NCBI GenBank assembly: GCA_950295325.1
Contig: OX485806.1
Coordinates: forward strand, 1,736,001 to 1,800,000
Reading direction: 5' to 3'
Source: Polytrichum commune
Taxonomy: Eukaryota; Streptophyta; Polytrichopsida; Polytrichales; Polytrichaceae
DNA length: 64,000 nucleotides
Positions 1-13,670 of the stretch are shown here, one piece after another. The notes beneath the pieces were generated by a model. That model saw nothing but the letters and a program-made list of their open reading frames with translations, was not told where the DNA came from and made no database searches. How positions within the stretch are numbered: position 1 is the first letter of the stretch; each line of letters begins with the position of its first letter. A program made the position numbers and the translations under genes.

Positions 1-1876
1 ACTGTGTCCCGCAGTTCCATTATCCTCATACCCCGCTACAGAGTTAGCCTGCTCACTTTCAGAAGTGCTCACTGTAAATCACACGAGGGAATTATTGTTT
101 TTGGTATAACAAATTTCTTAAAATTGAAAACAGTGCCTCCTGTAATTTGAGATTCATAATCCTAATTTTCTAGAACAACAACACTTTTGGATGGATATTG
201 CAACATTCACTGAGTCGCGCTGTCGCGGCTATCTAACATTTGTCGTTCCTCATTGGCGAACATTAATGGCCAGGAAAATGTGTCAGGAATTTGCAGACAA
301 TCTTGTGCCTGCACATTGAACAATTCCGGGCCTCTCATCAGTATGATCACTGAAATTATGGACTAAAAAAACTTGCAGAGGGCAACAGTAGGTGCTGCAT
401 TGTATCCTTTAACAACCAAATACTCCAACAGCCCCAACACACAATCATTGAGTTTCGTTTATTCGGTCCTGAGATTGACCCTTGGGATTTCCTATAAGAA
501 ACCTGCGTCCCAATTCAGAATCACATGGGACTCTACGCCATAACATCCAAGTCTGAATACTCTGTTCATCACTGCTCACAGTATAGGGTACTTTCAGTAA
601 AGACATACAGGCAATCACTTCCAAGAGCTGAGTACCTGTAATCCATATCGGCAACTTTCGATGCCATTTACTCCACGCTCACACATCAATCGACCCACCT
701 GCACATTATACATTGGAACATGTCAAATGCCTATGTGAGATTTGGAGGATTTCCAGTACTTGTAATCCTCTTACCATACCTCCCGTACACATCCGGATGG
801 TCCTCATACTGCTTGTCCTACCACCCCCTAACATGTTTCTATTCTATCACGGTTTACCATCCTTCATCACATTATTCCTCGACGATTGCTCCGGCGAGTC
901 CCAAATATCAGGGTCAATCGTCCCTACAAGCAGCAAGCATCTCTGTAGGCAGACAAAAAAATTAGTCCGTCATTAGCGTGTCACCAACACAGTACCACCT
1001 CCCATTGCACGACGCAGCCACCTTCAAGGCAACCTGCAAATAGATTTTGTCCTCCTGAGGTTCACGACACTATGTTAGGAAATATGTCTTCCACTTAGTG
1101 GTCTAACACTTACTGCAGCGTTACATTATGTGCACCCCTCAGATCTTCAGGGGTTTTGCAATTCATCATCCCATTGACGAGGCGGTATTTTCATATCATT
1201 GTTGACTCCATGGACTACGAGGATACGTATTACTGTACGATCCACCTGTCAAATCACATCATCCACTGTTACTACTTACGGTATTGCAAACAAAATGCAC
1301 CATTTCCACCATATAAACTTCCATAACAATGCATGACCACATTAAACATGACATACTTGGCATGATAGAAAACTGTTTGTTGGAGATGTCTTCTCGTGAT
1401 AGCAAACAACTTGTCCTTCTCATCTCTCTGAAGGATTAAAAACAAAACCCGCCTCATTTTCGCACATTTGGTGACCATCCCAGAGTCCAAAAGCCCAAAT
1501 CCCTTTACGCCTAATGCACCACTATGTACTGGTATCAAAACATTGCGTTGAAGCGGTTATAAAAATATTCATAACACAGAGTCTACATTATGTATGACAT
1601 AAAAAACATAACCCATATATTTCCATAATCTTCTCTGCATTCCGTATCTTCAAAGGAGGACCCAGGATCTCCACCGTCGGATTCGGCTCCCGAATACCTG
1701 CGTCTTCCCATGGACCCTCGCCACTGTGTCCTCAATGGTACCCCACGTCACCCCTACCCAACAGGTTCCACTGTCCTCTCCGTCAGAATGAATCCCATAA
1801 ACCCAGTTCAAAGACGCGGAAGTGATAGCGACATTGCAGAGCTTACAAGCTACTTCTCGTAATTTTCATTACTTAC
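1..1876. other. No gene recognised; AT-rich sequence downstream of the CACTA-like gene
   Basis: This stretch lies 3' of the minus-strand gene that ends at 1877. Short open frames exist (for example 445-654 and 1272-1538 on the minus strand), but they have no recognisable domain, no paired splice sites and ordinary chance length. It may be the 3' part of the same element. I found no CACTA terminal repeat here. Confidence 0.4.
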
Positions 1877-4800
1877 CTACTGGCCTGCTGTGCCTCTCTT
1901 CCTTTTTGAAGGGGGTGACTGTGAGTGCATAAACTGTTGCGACGATGACCCTATTCCTTGATCCGCCTTGAGTTGCTCCAGTTCTGCCTGTAGCTTCTTT
2001 ATGTAATCGTCTTTCGATAAACTTCTCGCTCCCCCATCCGGTGAATTCCCACTCCCGCTGCCACCTGTGACTGCTTCTTTCTCCTTCCCTTTTCCCAAAC
2101 CGCGAATAGACCTTGGCATACGCTAATTCACATCACACGGACAACATATCCCATAATTATAAGGAGCCTTCAAGTGTGAAGGAAGCATGCTTCTCACCAT
2201 AATTGCATGTGAGCTCCACTACGAGGCAGACACAAATTTGACTACTTCATATTAGCACCAGTTGCCTACTTCGCTTCAACGAATATTCCACATCCAGCCA
2301 TGACCACTATTAACCCTGGTTGTGTTGTGTAGAGGAACTCATCCTATACAGGGACTCCTGTATGAATATAAAATAAATTGCGATAGAGTCACATCATACC
2401 CAGTTAATTCCACAACCCCCCAGTCATGCTACAAATTTAGAATCAAATTGCATCACACATTGAATATTGCAATTTCATATACATGCCTTCTCCACAGCTC
2501 CCATTGCCACATAATACCCGGTGTTTGTCTGGGTGAAGTGAATATACCTGATCACCTACTGGGAGAGTGGTCACTTGAGATCTGTGGCCAACCCCCTCAT
2601 CGCTGACTGCTCCCTGTATGGAATTCTCCCGCGATTGTTCTTCCCCGTCCTCCTCTGACATGTCCTCCTGTGCACTGCTATCCCATTTTCCAGAGACAAT
2701 GTCCTTCTTCTCCTTCTTCACTCTGGAACCCTTCTCACGATGCGCCTCTGTATACACTTCATCTGGGTCCGGTGACCTCCCCAAAATTTCCCGAAGACTC
2801 TCTCTGACTCCATTCACTCCTCGATTACCCGTTCTGTTTATCGTTTTCCTGCAAGCATTCGCATACCTGCCCTGTTGTGATTTGTCCTCCCATTGCTTGC
2901 TGGCCGCTAGTTTCTGAAGTCGCTCCCATACCTCTGCATCAATGTGCATGGGTTGGATTCCCCCTCTTTTGATCAGGGATATGAGTTCCACCCTCTTCTT
3001 CCTAACAGCCTTACCCATCAATCCTCGCAGGTGTTCCTCATTGAGTTCCCCTGAATACTCAAAACTCTTGTTCAAACGCTCCTTGAATATGCTCACGTCT
3101 TCGTAAGTTTGCTTCTTGATATGGGTGCAAGATGGATCGAGCCCCATCGCTAACTTGTTGATTTCTGCCATCCACGCGGGCTTGCCCGTGCCGTAAGGTA
3201 TCCCATCCTTCTCCCTCTTAGCAGAATCGGCTTCCCGAGCAGCTTGCTTGTAGCGACGCTGCCTCCTTTCATATGCAGGGGACGCCACTGGAATGTCCTC
3301 CAATTTCACGAAGGCCCTTGAATTTCTCGCCCTGACGTCATCGCTCTGGTGTCTGGCATAGGGAATAGGCGGTGATCTCGAACGCGACGTTCTCGGGCTC
3401 CTCCCCTGCCTCTTCCAGTGATGCCTTTTACTGTTGCCCCCAATTCTGCCATATGACGATTCACTTCCTGAAGATGTCGCAGAGTGCCGCCTTTGAAGAT
3501 GTCCATCCTTTGATGATGGCCGCCTATAATCTGGACCATCTGTGGTACTTGAAATTAGCACGAATCGATTCATCTTCACTGTAATAAACGGAGAAACCCT
3601 GAATTGTTACCCCCAATTGCATAATCCCATGTGTATGTATGAGGGTACAGTGCTCACCACGATAATGAGCTTTCGGGGATAGAAACCGTTTCGGTTTTTC
3701 CTGGCCATGTCGACTCCACTTCTTGTGATGATCCTCTCTTCGTTTCGCCGGGCTCCAAGACCTACTACGTCGAGGGCTCCTTGAATCGCAATGGCGGGAG
3801 GACCTTGAATAGTACTGCTTGGGACTTCGAGTACGCCAGTCTCTTGCGTGGCTACGACGTGGTCCCCGTCCATACGCAGGTGATCCGCCCATTTCCCTAT
3901 CGGGGCCTCTGGTCCTCTGCAATAAACGTATATCATCATTCATTATGATCCTTAGAATTCAATTTATGTGGTATACAAAACAATTCATACACTTGTTTAG
4001 GGTGCCTGGTTAAATTGGAGAAGCCACACCCCTATCTCCATTTGGGAGAATTCCAAAGTTGCATTACATCATGCAACTGAAAGGGATATCTGCAAAATCT
4101 CAATCACACTTGAATATTAAACAAGGCAGCCATGCAGGAGAACTGAAACGTAACTTACCCGTTCCTTCAGTATAATTGGAGAAGGACTCGTGTCGATCCG
4201 TCGGTACTTCTGTGCACTTTCTTCTGGATCCGAACGTCCGGAACTTGGGGAATTCACGTTTGCATTCCCCACTCCTTTCCGCTTCCCTCTTTCCTGCAAG
4301 CCAGCTCCACAGTCTTCTGCTCGTTGTCTCTCTTCATGAACCGACTCCTTCCCTGATCTGGCACCTGAAGGGGTTATTCTTACTTTGTTGGCAGCCTCAA
4401 TACCACAGTCCTCAGCATGTATATCTATGCCCTCCTTTGCAGCGGGAATTCCAGGATCTGCAGATTCGGGTTGCTCCATGATAACTGGGAGTTCCCCTGT
4501 CACCGTCTCTGCATGCACTCTCTCTTCTGATGTCTCAATTACAGACGTCGTTGGGCATGACTTTCGAGTTGCGGGTTGATGCAAAGAATTGACCACCCGT
4601 CCACAGGCTGCAGCATCGGCTACAATCTTGCGTCTCGGCTCTTCAGGATCTGGCGCGGCATATTTAGATCTGCCCAAAACCACATCTGCAGTTGCAGGCG
4701 CCACTGCTTTCGCCTTTTTCCTCCCCTTCAGATTCACATCTTCCTTGCCTTTACCCTTCTCCCGTGCCTCTCCCCTCCCACTGGGCTCCTCCACGATGTC

Positions 4801-4932
4801 ATCCTCAACTGGCTGTTGTTGCGCCATCTGTTTGGAGGCTGCCCTGGTCTGTTTTGGTGTGAATGTACCATGTTTGGATTTCTTCCCAAACCATGGTTCT
4901 GGAGCATCCTTTTCTTTCAACGTTTTCACCAT
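1877..4932 (-). CDS. CACTA second ORF-like protein (plant transposase Ptta/En/Spm family), four exons
   Basis: Four exons join without breaking frame: 4932-4159, 3916-3658, 3578-2548 and 2122-1877, each with GT and AG borders, giving about 769 residues. Exon 1 is lysine-rich and charged. Exon 2 is rich in RS and SR dipeptides (RSPRRSRSWSPAKRR). Exon 3 carries the diagnostic block: an arginine-rich helix, then W-x-x-L, then YANACRK, then GRSPDPDEVYTEAH, the layout of the Transposase_24 (PF03004) domain found in the second protein of En/Spm CACTA elements. Exon 4 has a short coiled coil (YIKKLQAELEQLKAD) and a basic tail. In known CACTA elements this protein accompanies TNP2, but the only TNP2 here is 7 kb away on the other strand, so the two probably belong to different insertions. 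A possible additional 5' exon lies near 5148-5380. The family call rests on motif layout, not on a search. Confidence 0.6.
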
Positions 4933-7900
4933 TTCGGCGACCTCGACCTATGGTCACAGTGAAATCCATGCTTAGTTCACTATAGTGACACTTTATACAT
5001 AACCCAGTTTCACAAAAGTACTGGAATTCCCATCTAACAACTTTACCACCCTAAACATCCAAAACCGGATTGGTCACTCTCTTCCAGCACTTGCCTGCAT
5101 CGCCTGAGTGAGTTGTTTTAATGAGAACCAGTTTCTAGTAAACTTACATGCAGATCTGTAATGAGACGTGAAATGTCCATGCACATGACCAGGTACCTGT
5201 TCAACGAGCTTCTTTGTGCCGTCGGGGAGGATCCGTGAACACCTTTCCTCTCCTTCGCACTGACAATAGGCAGTGTTCTTCCTCCTCTCACCAGCATGAG
5301 TGCCGTCTTCCGAGTCACTCAGAACTATTACAACATTGAGGACTCCATGTCGCAGGGCACTCTTCTTCGGTGCTTCGTGTCTACACGGCCATGATAGCAA
5401 ACAGTTAACGAAACCGCAATAGGGCTCCACTTAAGTTGTGCACAGCGTGAACCTGCAGCACCCAAACACACAGCCAACAAAACGACGAAGGAACAGGACA
5501 CAGCTGAATTGTCTACAAGAAACACGTAGCCCGACTGTGGAAGGCCGATGATTTTCATCCAAAGTCATGAATTAGGTTTTTACTTAGGTAAAGTAACGGA
5601 TTTACTCGCCAATTACCCTGCCGCGTTACGGCAGGCTGCCCACCCACCACCAAGCCAATTGTGCCACTGCGATAGTGTATGCCTCTATCTAGCAACGACA
5701 ACATGAATGTCATGCTGAAATCCATGCATTGAGTGAGAGAAGCCCTGAATCTGCTGAAGATACTACATTACGGTGCCCATGCAGCAACCGGCATGGCAGC
5801 AATTGCTCCGATGAACATGGAGCGTATTGAGATAGTTTTTGTGATTTTCGTACATCATTTCAGAACCCTGTCCACATACACATTGTCTACAACAGCAACA
5901 AAACCTGGTTAGCACCACTCACACAGAGGGCCTCTGTTGCAATTCATGATCAATCCGGTAGAGTGTGTTCGAAATGTTTTGCACGAGAGCTTGATAGTCG
6001 ATGGGTACTAACATGTTGGGTCGTTGCGACCAGGTGCGGAGCACACACTCGGCACAGACAGCAGAGGAGCATGCGGATAGCGCCACGCTTTCTGACAGAG
6101 GCTTTTGCTAATTACCACGCCTCGGCCTACCAGAATTATAATCACCTACGAATAACGACCATGACACTGTTGTGGCCAGCAGTTATCTGTATTCAATATC
6201 ATCACTCGTGCGCAACAGGGTCTTCAGGTAAGTCTATCAATCTGTGGTTGGGTAAGCTGTATTCCTATTTTTTTTCACTCATAGTATATGCTTAATGACA
6301 GAGTATGAGTATTCTATGCAACCTCTCATCTTAGCAGCGCCTCATAAATGCCTGAGTAATGACGATTGTCATTGCCTGACGTGATGTGCGGCATTCATTG
6401 TCTGCCAATTGGCCCACTGCCAATTGGTCATTGTCTGCACTCATGTTAGTAATTAAGTCAATATACATCAGAAAGGTAATGAGCTCCAAATTTGCATATC
6501 AATTACTTCAAGTAGTCGGTGTAGTATATAACAACATAGGTATGGACAGGCAGTTGCGAAAACCAATGTTCCAATGACGTTTGAGGGAAAAGTACTCATC
6601 TCTGTAAGTTTTCCCACAGTCTCAATTCCTCCATTGATGAATAGAAGTCCACTGTCCATGGAAAACCTATTTTAACAGAGGAAATCATCTTTTGGCTTCC
6701 CGTGGTCCATTCACAAATATCCTCATATCTCAAGGACAGATTTTAATAGAATTATTCTACAAGACCCTTCCTGGTTTGAGATTCGAATTTCTCTTCTGCC
6801 CTTTGTGCAGGCGATGGATTTGTTGATGTCCAACAGAAATTCATAAATGTTAGTGGCAGTTGGGTCTGTGTCATTTTGTGGATTCTGCAGTGGTAATCAC
6901 GCTCCAAAATTACCAAATGGCAAACTTATAATGTGTACATGTACGTACTGCAGAACACAGAGACAGAGTATACCTTGCACCATCATGTGGCTTGCTCTGC
7001 TACCTGCTTCAAAGCTAACAACAAACACTGCTTGTTCACATTGGAATCTATACTTTTCAGTGCAGTATGAGATTTCCATGGCCAGTCATACCTGTGTGTT
7101 TTAATGTATATCTCACACAGTTCTGTTTTAAGATACATGTGTGTTGTAATGAATATACATAATGTAAGGTATCAATTGAATCTCGCATAAATACATGCAG
7201 TTCACAACAAATGTTCAGGTATAGTATGTCCACATCACACATTCCACCGTGTCTTGGAAGTTTGTTGTACGCGGCACTCTCATATAATTTGGACGTAGGC
7301 TTCTGGATTAGGGACTCACAATTGATAACTGAAATCCCATTCCATGTCATAACATACCACCTATTCGGTTTTGTGGAGTGTGTGGCAGGTTTGGTGCCTG
7401 CTAGCAAGTGATTTTTGAACCTTGACAGAGTGATGTACAGTTCTCACCAGGATTTACAGCCAAAGGACTAGCATATCTATCAAAAAGTAAGATAATCCAC
7501 GATGTTCGGCGTCAAATACTCAAATCCCTTTGCTTTAAACAATGACCTTGCCCCTAATCAACCAATGATGATGATTGTGAGGACCAAATATTTTCTGAGC
7601 TTGTTCGCTTTGCTTCATGATGCTGTTATTTAATGTTAGGACCCCAATTCAGTTGGGGATGAATTAGATTAGGGTGCATCTGAAATGATCATGGATTAAT
7701 ATTGGGAGTGTGCTGTTAAGAGCTAGAGCTTTCCCATACATTGCAAAGAGAATATTGACTGATGAGGCTGAAGAGCATCGAGGGGCACTGGAAGAGTTTC
7801 TCAATTAAGGATGGCTCGTTCAGGTCAATGCACACTTCACTCTGCCTTGCGCTTAAATCATTTGTTTTGTTTCACTCTTCATGCAACAAACCTCAAATCC

Positions 7901-8936
7901 ACTGCACACAACTGCTTTAAAATTACTTCATCCAGGATAGTTAATGACTGTACAGTTCTTCTGCTATTGATTTACTCGTTTTAGAATATATGCAGGTGGG
8001 CTCGACTTGAGGAGCACTATAAGAGAGGGACGTAAAGTTGGAGGCTACCTATTGCTGTATCCATATCTGCTTTCAAGAAATTGATTTCACCTTGTCTTGC
8101 AAAAGAACAAGGTAAAGAGCCAATGAATCACAGCTCCTTGACTACGTATAAACTGCAACAGGCGGGCTTGCTCACCCGTCTTGGTTATTTGTAAATCCTA
8201 GATTCTTTCTTCCCCCTTGCTGGAATTACAAAAAAGAAATACATTAAAGAATACCCTAGTCCTAAACCTCTACTGCCACTTTTCCATTTTTCCATTTTTC
8301 TATTTTTCCAATTTTGCATTTTTCCACTAGAAGTTACCTCCCTAAATAACCTGAACACCTGCATTTCTTCATAATCCTACCGTCTTGTAGGAGAGGAAGT
8401 ATCTCCGATGAAGAATGCAATCCACGTGCGACCGTCACGGTGGGCTGATGTGGGTTCAAATGTTGCAGGAGCACAGTTGTAATTGGTGAACTGGAAACTG
8501 TGAATTTGAGGGAGTGTCACCTTAATTTCAACATCACTCCAAGGAAAGATGCGTCGCAGATTGTGTGCTGCCTACCATATTGAGCGCTCAATAGCTCATA
8601 GATTGGGCTTGCCTGAGTACCCATGTGCATGTAACCGATGCTGAGGCGCTATGATCAAGAAGGTGGAAACCGTGGCGAGACACCACAGTGCATATGGTCG
8701 CGATCCGTATTTGATATACCCAATCATGGTAGGTATTTATACTAAAATTTCCATACATGAAAGTGAATACATTGATGTTTTTCTAGATCTCCTCTTCAGT
8801 GCGCCTTGGAGGCATATTGCGATCATTATTGGTACTTTGAAGTTGAGTCTGTCTGCCAACTCTACTAATGTGTGCTAGTATACCTGTGAACCCTTTGAGT
8901 GGTCCACCACTCTGCGGGATCACTTTTAGTTAGAAT
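4933..8936. other. AT-rich region without a supported gene
   Basis: Only short frames are present. The best candidate for coding is 5148-5380 on the minus strand (it contains VVIVLSDSEDG and CQCEGEERCSRILPDG, followed by a GTAAGT donor). It could be an upstream exon of the gene ending at 1877, but its splice phase does not match the next exon with the sites I can see. Another frame at 5963-6295 on the plus strand is unrecognised. A degenerate TTTTTCCA microsatellite sits at about 8281-8330. Confidence 0.35.
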
Positions 8937-11674
8937 GTTAGCATTAAAAGTTAGAATTGATAGGGAATTTAGGAAAAATTAGTTCATTTAGCATTTAGCC
9001 TAGAAGAAGGAAGGTCAAAATGAAACTAAGTAGTGCTAGAAGATAGCAAAGTAGAAAAAATGTGCTAGCTAGTAAAAACAACTAGCTAAGCAAATATTAG
9101 TAGATGCTAGCTATTAAGCAAATGTTAGTAGATGCTAGCTAAGCAAGTGTTAGTTTATTAGTTAGTGTGAGGCACACAAGACTATTGGAGGTGTTTTACG
9201 TAAGAAGATAAAATCGGCGTGAAGAATTTTGAAGACAAAAAAGAAAGAGAGCAAGGGGGATACTTGCCCACTTGCCCCCTTGCCAACTCGATGGCGGAAA
9301 AATTAGAAAGATTTCTAAAGGTTTTTTGTCGGAGCCACCTCGGCGAGAGGGTGGCAACCTCAACCGGGAAAACCCCCGAGCCAAAATTTCGGGAAAGGGT
9401 TTGAAAAATGGATCCGGTGGAGGAGGGGTCCAACCCTTTTGTGAGAGGGTTTAAAAACCCCTCCTTCCACCTTGTAGCTCTTTCTCTTTCTCTAGTTTTT
9501 TGGCGAAGCCCTGCTTCAATGTAGTTAGGAAAAAATCCTTTAGCATGTATTCTCAATGGTCTAAAAGAAAGGCTTGACAACCTCCTCTACTCTCTCTCCT
9601 AGTTAGAATGTGTGTTTATTAACACACCAACAAAATGATTCCTTCTTTTGTAGAGGTAGGTTGGATGGTAGAGTTTTGAGTGGAGGCATTGTAGACCTCA
9701 TCTGCCAATGCCCTGAAGGCTTAGTTCAGAAGCTAGAACAAGATACTTATCATTTTTCTCTTAGAGAGATTTCCTATAGCTATCCATAGCCGTTTCCCAT
9801 TTGTGATTTGGTTAAGATGACAATTAGTTATGAATTTTCAAAGATGGAGTAGAAAAACTGGGTGGTCTTGTGGGTAGCGGCTGCTGGATCAGACCTGCGA
9901 GCCCAATAGGAATTTTAATTCCAAGAAATTATATTTTTCCCAAGTAGAACTTTTGTGTAGCTTTCCAAAATGGCTTAGAACATTTGATTTGAGCATGATT
10001 TGAATTAGATATGAATTGTGCAAGATGGGACACATAGTTTGAGAACTTTTGGTTGACTGCTGCATTACAGAGGACCTGCTGGGTTCACTTCGGCTTACCT
10101 TTCTAATCACATATTTTTATCAAATACATCTTTTTAATATCTCTCCAGGGTCATATAGAACGTTTGATTTGACTAAGATTTGAATTAGATATGAATTGTT
10201 GAAGGCGAGATACATAGTTTAAGCCTTCTTGATTGACTGCTGTGTTACAAGGAGTCCGCTGAATTTCTATTAGCTTAACCTGCTGATGTCATAATTTTTT
10301 CTAGTTAGAGCTTATTCATAGCTTTCCAATGGTATAAGGAAAGCCTAGATCCAAGTAGTAAGGAATGTGCTATGAATTTTTGAAGTTAGAAGGTAGATAG
10401 GTGGGTTGGAAGGGTCGGTTGAATCGACCTCACACTTCCAACCCTCATAACTTTTGCATTTCTTATCCGATTAGAGTGATTTTTAGATCATTGGAAAGAT
10501 AATTTGGTGCACTAAGTATAAATATTATGCTTAGGATTAAATTACAGGGCAGAATAACACTTTATATTTTAATTGTTAACTAAGGTACGCTTATTACCAA
10601 ACTAGTTACAAAGAAGGAGGCAAGGTCGACGCTCGGAAAGTGGAGCAAGGAAGGAGGTAGCGGCTCGGCCTACATCAAGCCCAAATCAACCGAGGAAAAT
10701 TGAGGTAAATTAACTAACCTTAAGCCTTCCATTTAGGATTGGAGGGAGCACGGCTAAGGTACGCATCTCTAAACCCACTCACCTATCTCGTAAGGTCAAG
10801 TGGCTTGACCACTTGACCGCCAAGGGAGTACCCAATTCCATTGTTTTCAGGGCCCTTGGTATGTTTTGTGGTAGTAGCTTCATTTATTAGCAAGTTTCGT
10901 GTGTGGTAAGTCGGATTAATCATCGACACGACCACTCTGAATGTTGTTGGTGGAAAGGTGGGGTTAATGACCCGCGAATCCACTATTATGTTGTTGGCCC
11001 CATAGATTGGGAGTAATGGTCCCAATTTATGAAGATTGCGCAACAGGTTGAACCTACAGGTCGCCCGTCACCCTGGTCCCATTGAGTTGCATTTCGTGGT
11101 CTATCCAGTGTAAACACATTTAACAATCAAAACATACAAAATAAATCGTAAACCCTTGTTGGCAAGAGACCCGAGGTAAGGGGTGATGCCTAATATGTTA
11201 ATGTAGTGAGTTAGGACGTGCAAACAAAAGTAAGTAATTAAGAAGGAATTTGTGTGAAGGGTGGGACTTAGGCCAAGTTCCCCCGCTTAGAAAACTAAAT
11301 AGAACTAAATAAAGAAATATGAAGAATTGAATGGTCCATCAAATTGTCGTTATTCCGTTCGTTGAGTTAGGGTGGTATGAGTCACACCCGGTTGGATGTA
11401 TCAGAACCATCCCAATTCACAAATTAGGATTGCCTTGGTTTCAAGGCTGGTGCGTCTGCGCGTAGAATAGGTTGTAGGTTAAGGTTAGAACTAGATATGA
11501 AATTGGTTAGTGGAGTTTAAAGCCACACTAGTAAAAAACTAAGGCCTAACCTCCGGAGGTACTACGACGTATATTTAATCTCCCTTAAAAATCTAACTAC
11601 TCACGTTATACACCTATCATCCGGGTTCGGCTTGGGCGCCTGCAAATGCAGGCCACCTTCACCGAAGGGCTTGT
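8937..11674. other. Non-coding, repeat-like sequence upstream of the TNP2 remnant
   Basis: No open frame here resembles a protein. There are short tandem repeats of a GCTAGCTA/TTAGTAGATGC motif at 9057-9160. The text resembles LTR or untranslated leader sequence of old retrotransposons, but I found no pair of ends with a target duplication. CACTAGTAAAAAAC at about 11526 resembles a CACTA terminus only weakly. Confidence 0.35.
9960..10265 (+). repeat. Diverged tandem duplication, ~180-bp period
   Basis: Two related copies start near 9976 and 10154. Both contain TTTGAATTAGATATGAATTG, a shared ACATAGTTT block and a TTGATTGACTGCTG-like block in the same order. A third, weaker copy may begin near 10320. 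Its function is unknown; such repeats are common inside LTRs and retrotransposon leaders. Confidence 0.5.
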
Positions 11675-13192
11675 GTGATACTTTTAGGCTCCCTCGAAAG
11701 GGGGTGGCCCAAAAGTACCACAATACCACAGACTGTGGATGGACAGAATGTACGAGGTCCAACCCTGGTTGCAGATACAGATGGAGAGCAGTACCGAAGA
11801 CATCGACATCGCCATAGACAGGACGGATTCACCTGGCCAAGGAGGACGGCAGTTGACGTGGAAAACATGGCCAGGGATGCCTTCGCTCGAGTCGACGAGA
11901 TTCACAACAACAGCGGTCAGGAAGATGACGACACAGGTATGGAAAATGGCTCAGGTGAAATTGATGGGAGGCTTGATGAGGCGAATTTGGAACATATGAT
12001 ACGTGAATCAACAGAAACAGTCTATGAAGGAGGCACTCAGAACCGTTTGCAATGCGCCATCGTTTTATTTACACTCTGCTCTCTTTACTCAGTCCCGCAC
12101 ACGTTCCTGGACGCCCTGCTCACGTGGATAGCCGGAGACCTGTTGCCAACCTCAAACAGGTTCCCCAGAATTGCCTATGAGGTGAAATCTTTGCTCATGA
12201 AATTAGGGCTGAAACATGACCAAGTCCATTGTTGCCCTGACGGTCATGTTCTCTACGAAGGCGACAATGAACATCTCACGGAGTGTCCAATATGCCATCA
12301 ACAACGATACATTCCAGGGAGCAATAATGTTCCTCGGCGTGTGGCCAGGTATTTCGATGTCATCAAACATCTGCAAAGACTGTTTAAGTGTCTACAAGTA
12401 GCACAACACATGACATGGTACGATTCCCATAGATCTCATGGTCAGTTGATGAGGTCCGTAGCTGACAGTGAGCAATGGAAGGCCATAGATCGCAACGAGC
12501 CAGAATTTGCAACAGTACCTACGAATCTTCGGCTTGGACTAGTAGGGGATGGAATTATTCCTTACAAAAACAATACTATCAAGCACTCAACTTGGGTGTT
12601 GTTGATAACAATCTACAATCTCCCTCCATGGCTACTGACGAAAAAAAATTTCATATCACTGGCTCTACTTATTCCTGGGCCGAAATCCCCCACATCTGAA
12701 AACATAGATGTATATCTAGCTCCTATAATCCGTGACTTGCTGAGACTATGGCATGGAGTCCCAGCTATAAATATGGCGAAGCCTGAGGGGAGTAGACGTT
12801 TCACGCTTAGAGCAATGTTAATTTGGACTGTGAACGACTTTCCTGCATATGGACTTCTATCAGGACAACAAGTTCATGGATATAAAGGATGCCCGTTGTG
12901 TGGTCCTGAGACTTGTGCGGAGCATGCACAACTCTTGAACAAAATGATATACCTAGGGGGGCGACGTTTTCTAGCACCAGACCACAGGTCCCGCAGGGCG
13001 AGGGCTGCATTCAATAATCACCAAGAGTGGCAGGTGGGCCCTGATAGACCAACCGGGGAAGAAGTCCTAGCATGGGGTACGGCACGGTCAACGTTTATCA
13101 CAGATGGAGGAGTTGAGAATTCGAATGCTGACCCTGCGAAATTGCATGGCGTGAAGAGGCGGAGTATATTCTTCGACCTTCCCTATTGGAAG

Positions 13193-13670
13193 GTACATTT
13201 TCTGGCATGACTGGATTTGATGTGGTGTCTTAGGCTGGTCGAGGAGCAAGCAATGTGTACAGAGATTGTTATATGTGTAGAGCTCCCTGGATGGAGTGAA
13301 CATAACAGTTCGGGTATGGTATGTATCGCATGGGTCATTGATTTCCTAATGCTCATGAAGACACTAATTTTGGGGACATGGGTCTGTATCTAAATATAGA
13401 CTATATTATCTAAATATAGCCTTTAGTTACCATGTTATACCCAGAGCAGTAAACCCAACTCATTACCCATGTTCGACCCCAAATATAAAAGCCTTTAGAT
13501 ACAGGCTATATTTAGATACTACAGGCTGTATCTAAATATCGACTGCATACAAATTGAGGGTTGTATGAGGTAGTTACTGCCCCTATAGTTTACCAAAATA
13601 ATTTCAGCGTTCTTAGCCATTGAAGTGCTGCTATCACTAATATTGATTCGTGGACTTGCAAACCGTACAG
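13193..13670 (+). other. Intron 1 of the TNP2 remnant
   Basis: The donor follows the codons for LPYWK and the acceptor precedes those for DLPVRHVLDVMH, which are contiguous in TNP2 proteins, so the intron limits are well supported. Inside are several inverted and direct copies of a CTATATTTAGATA-type motif (13380-13540). Confidence 0.7.

Noticed and set aside
5963-6295. 110-residue plus-strand frame
   Set aside because: No recognisable domain, no splice sites, composition close to random for the region.
9182-9580. Overlapping open frames on both strands
   Set aside because: Mutual shadows, low complexity, no domain and no splice context.
8937-9630. Possible solo LTR starting TGTTAG and ending near TTAACA
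   Set aside because: No target duplication and no adjoining primer site; ends are chance-level.
11520-11540. Left terminus of the TNP2-bearing CACTA element (CACTAGTAAAAAAC)
   Set aside because: Differs from the right terminus after the first bases, lacks subterminal motifs and an ATA duplication cannot be paired.
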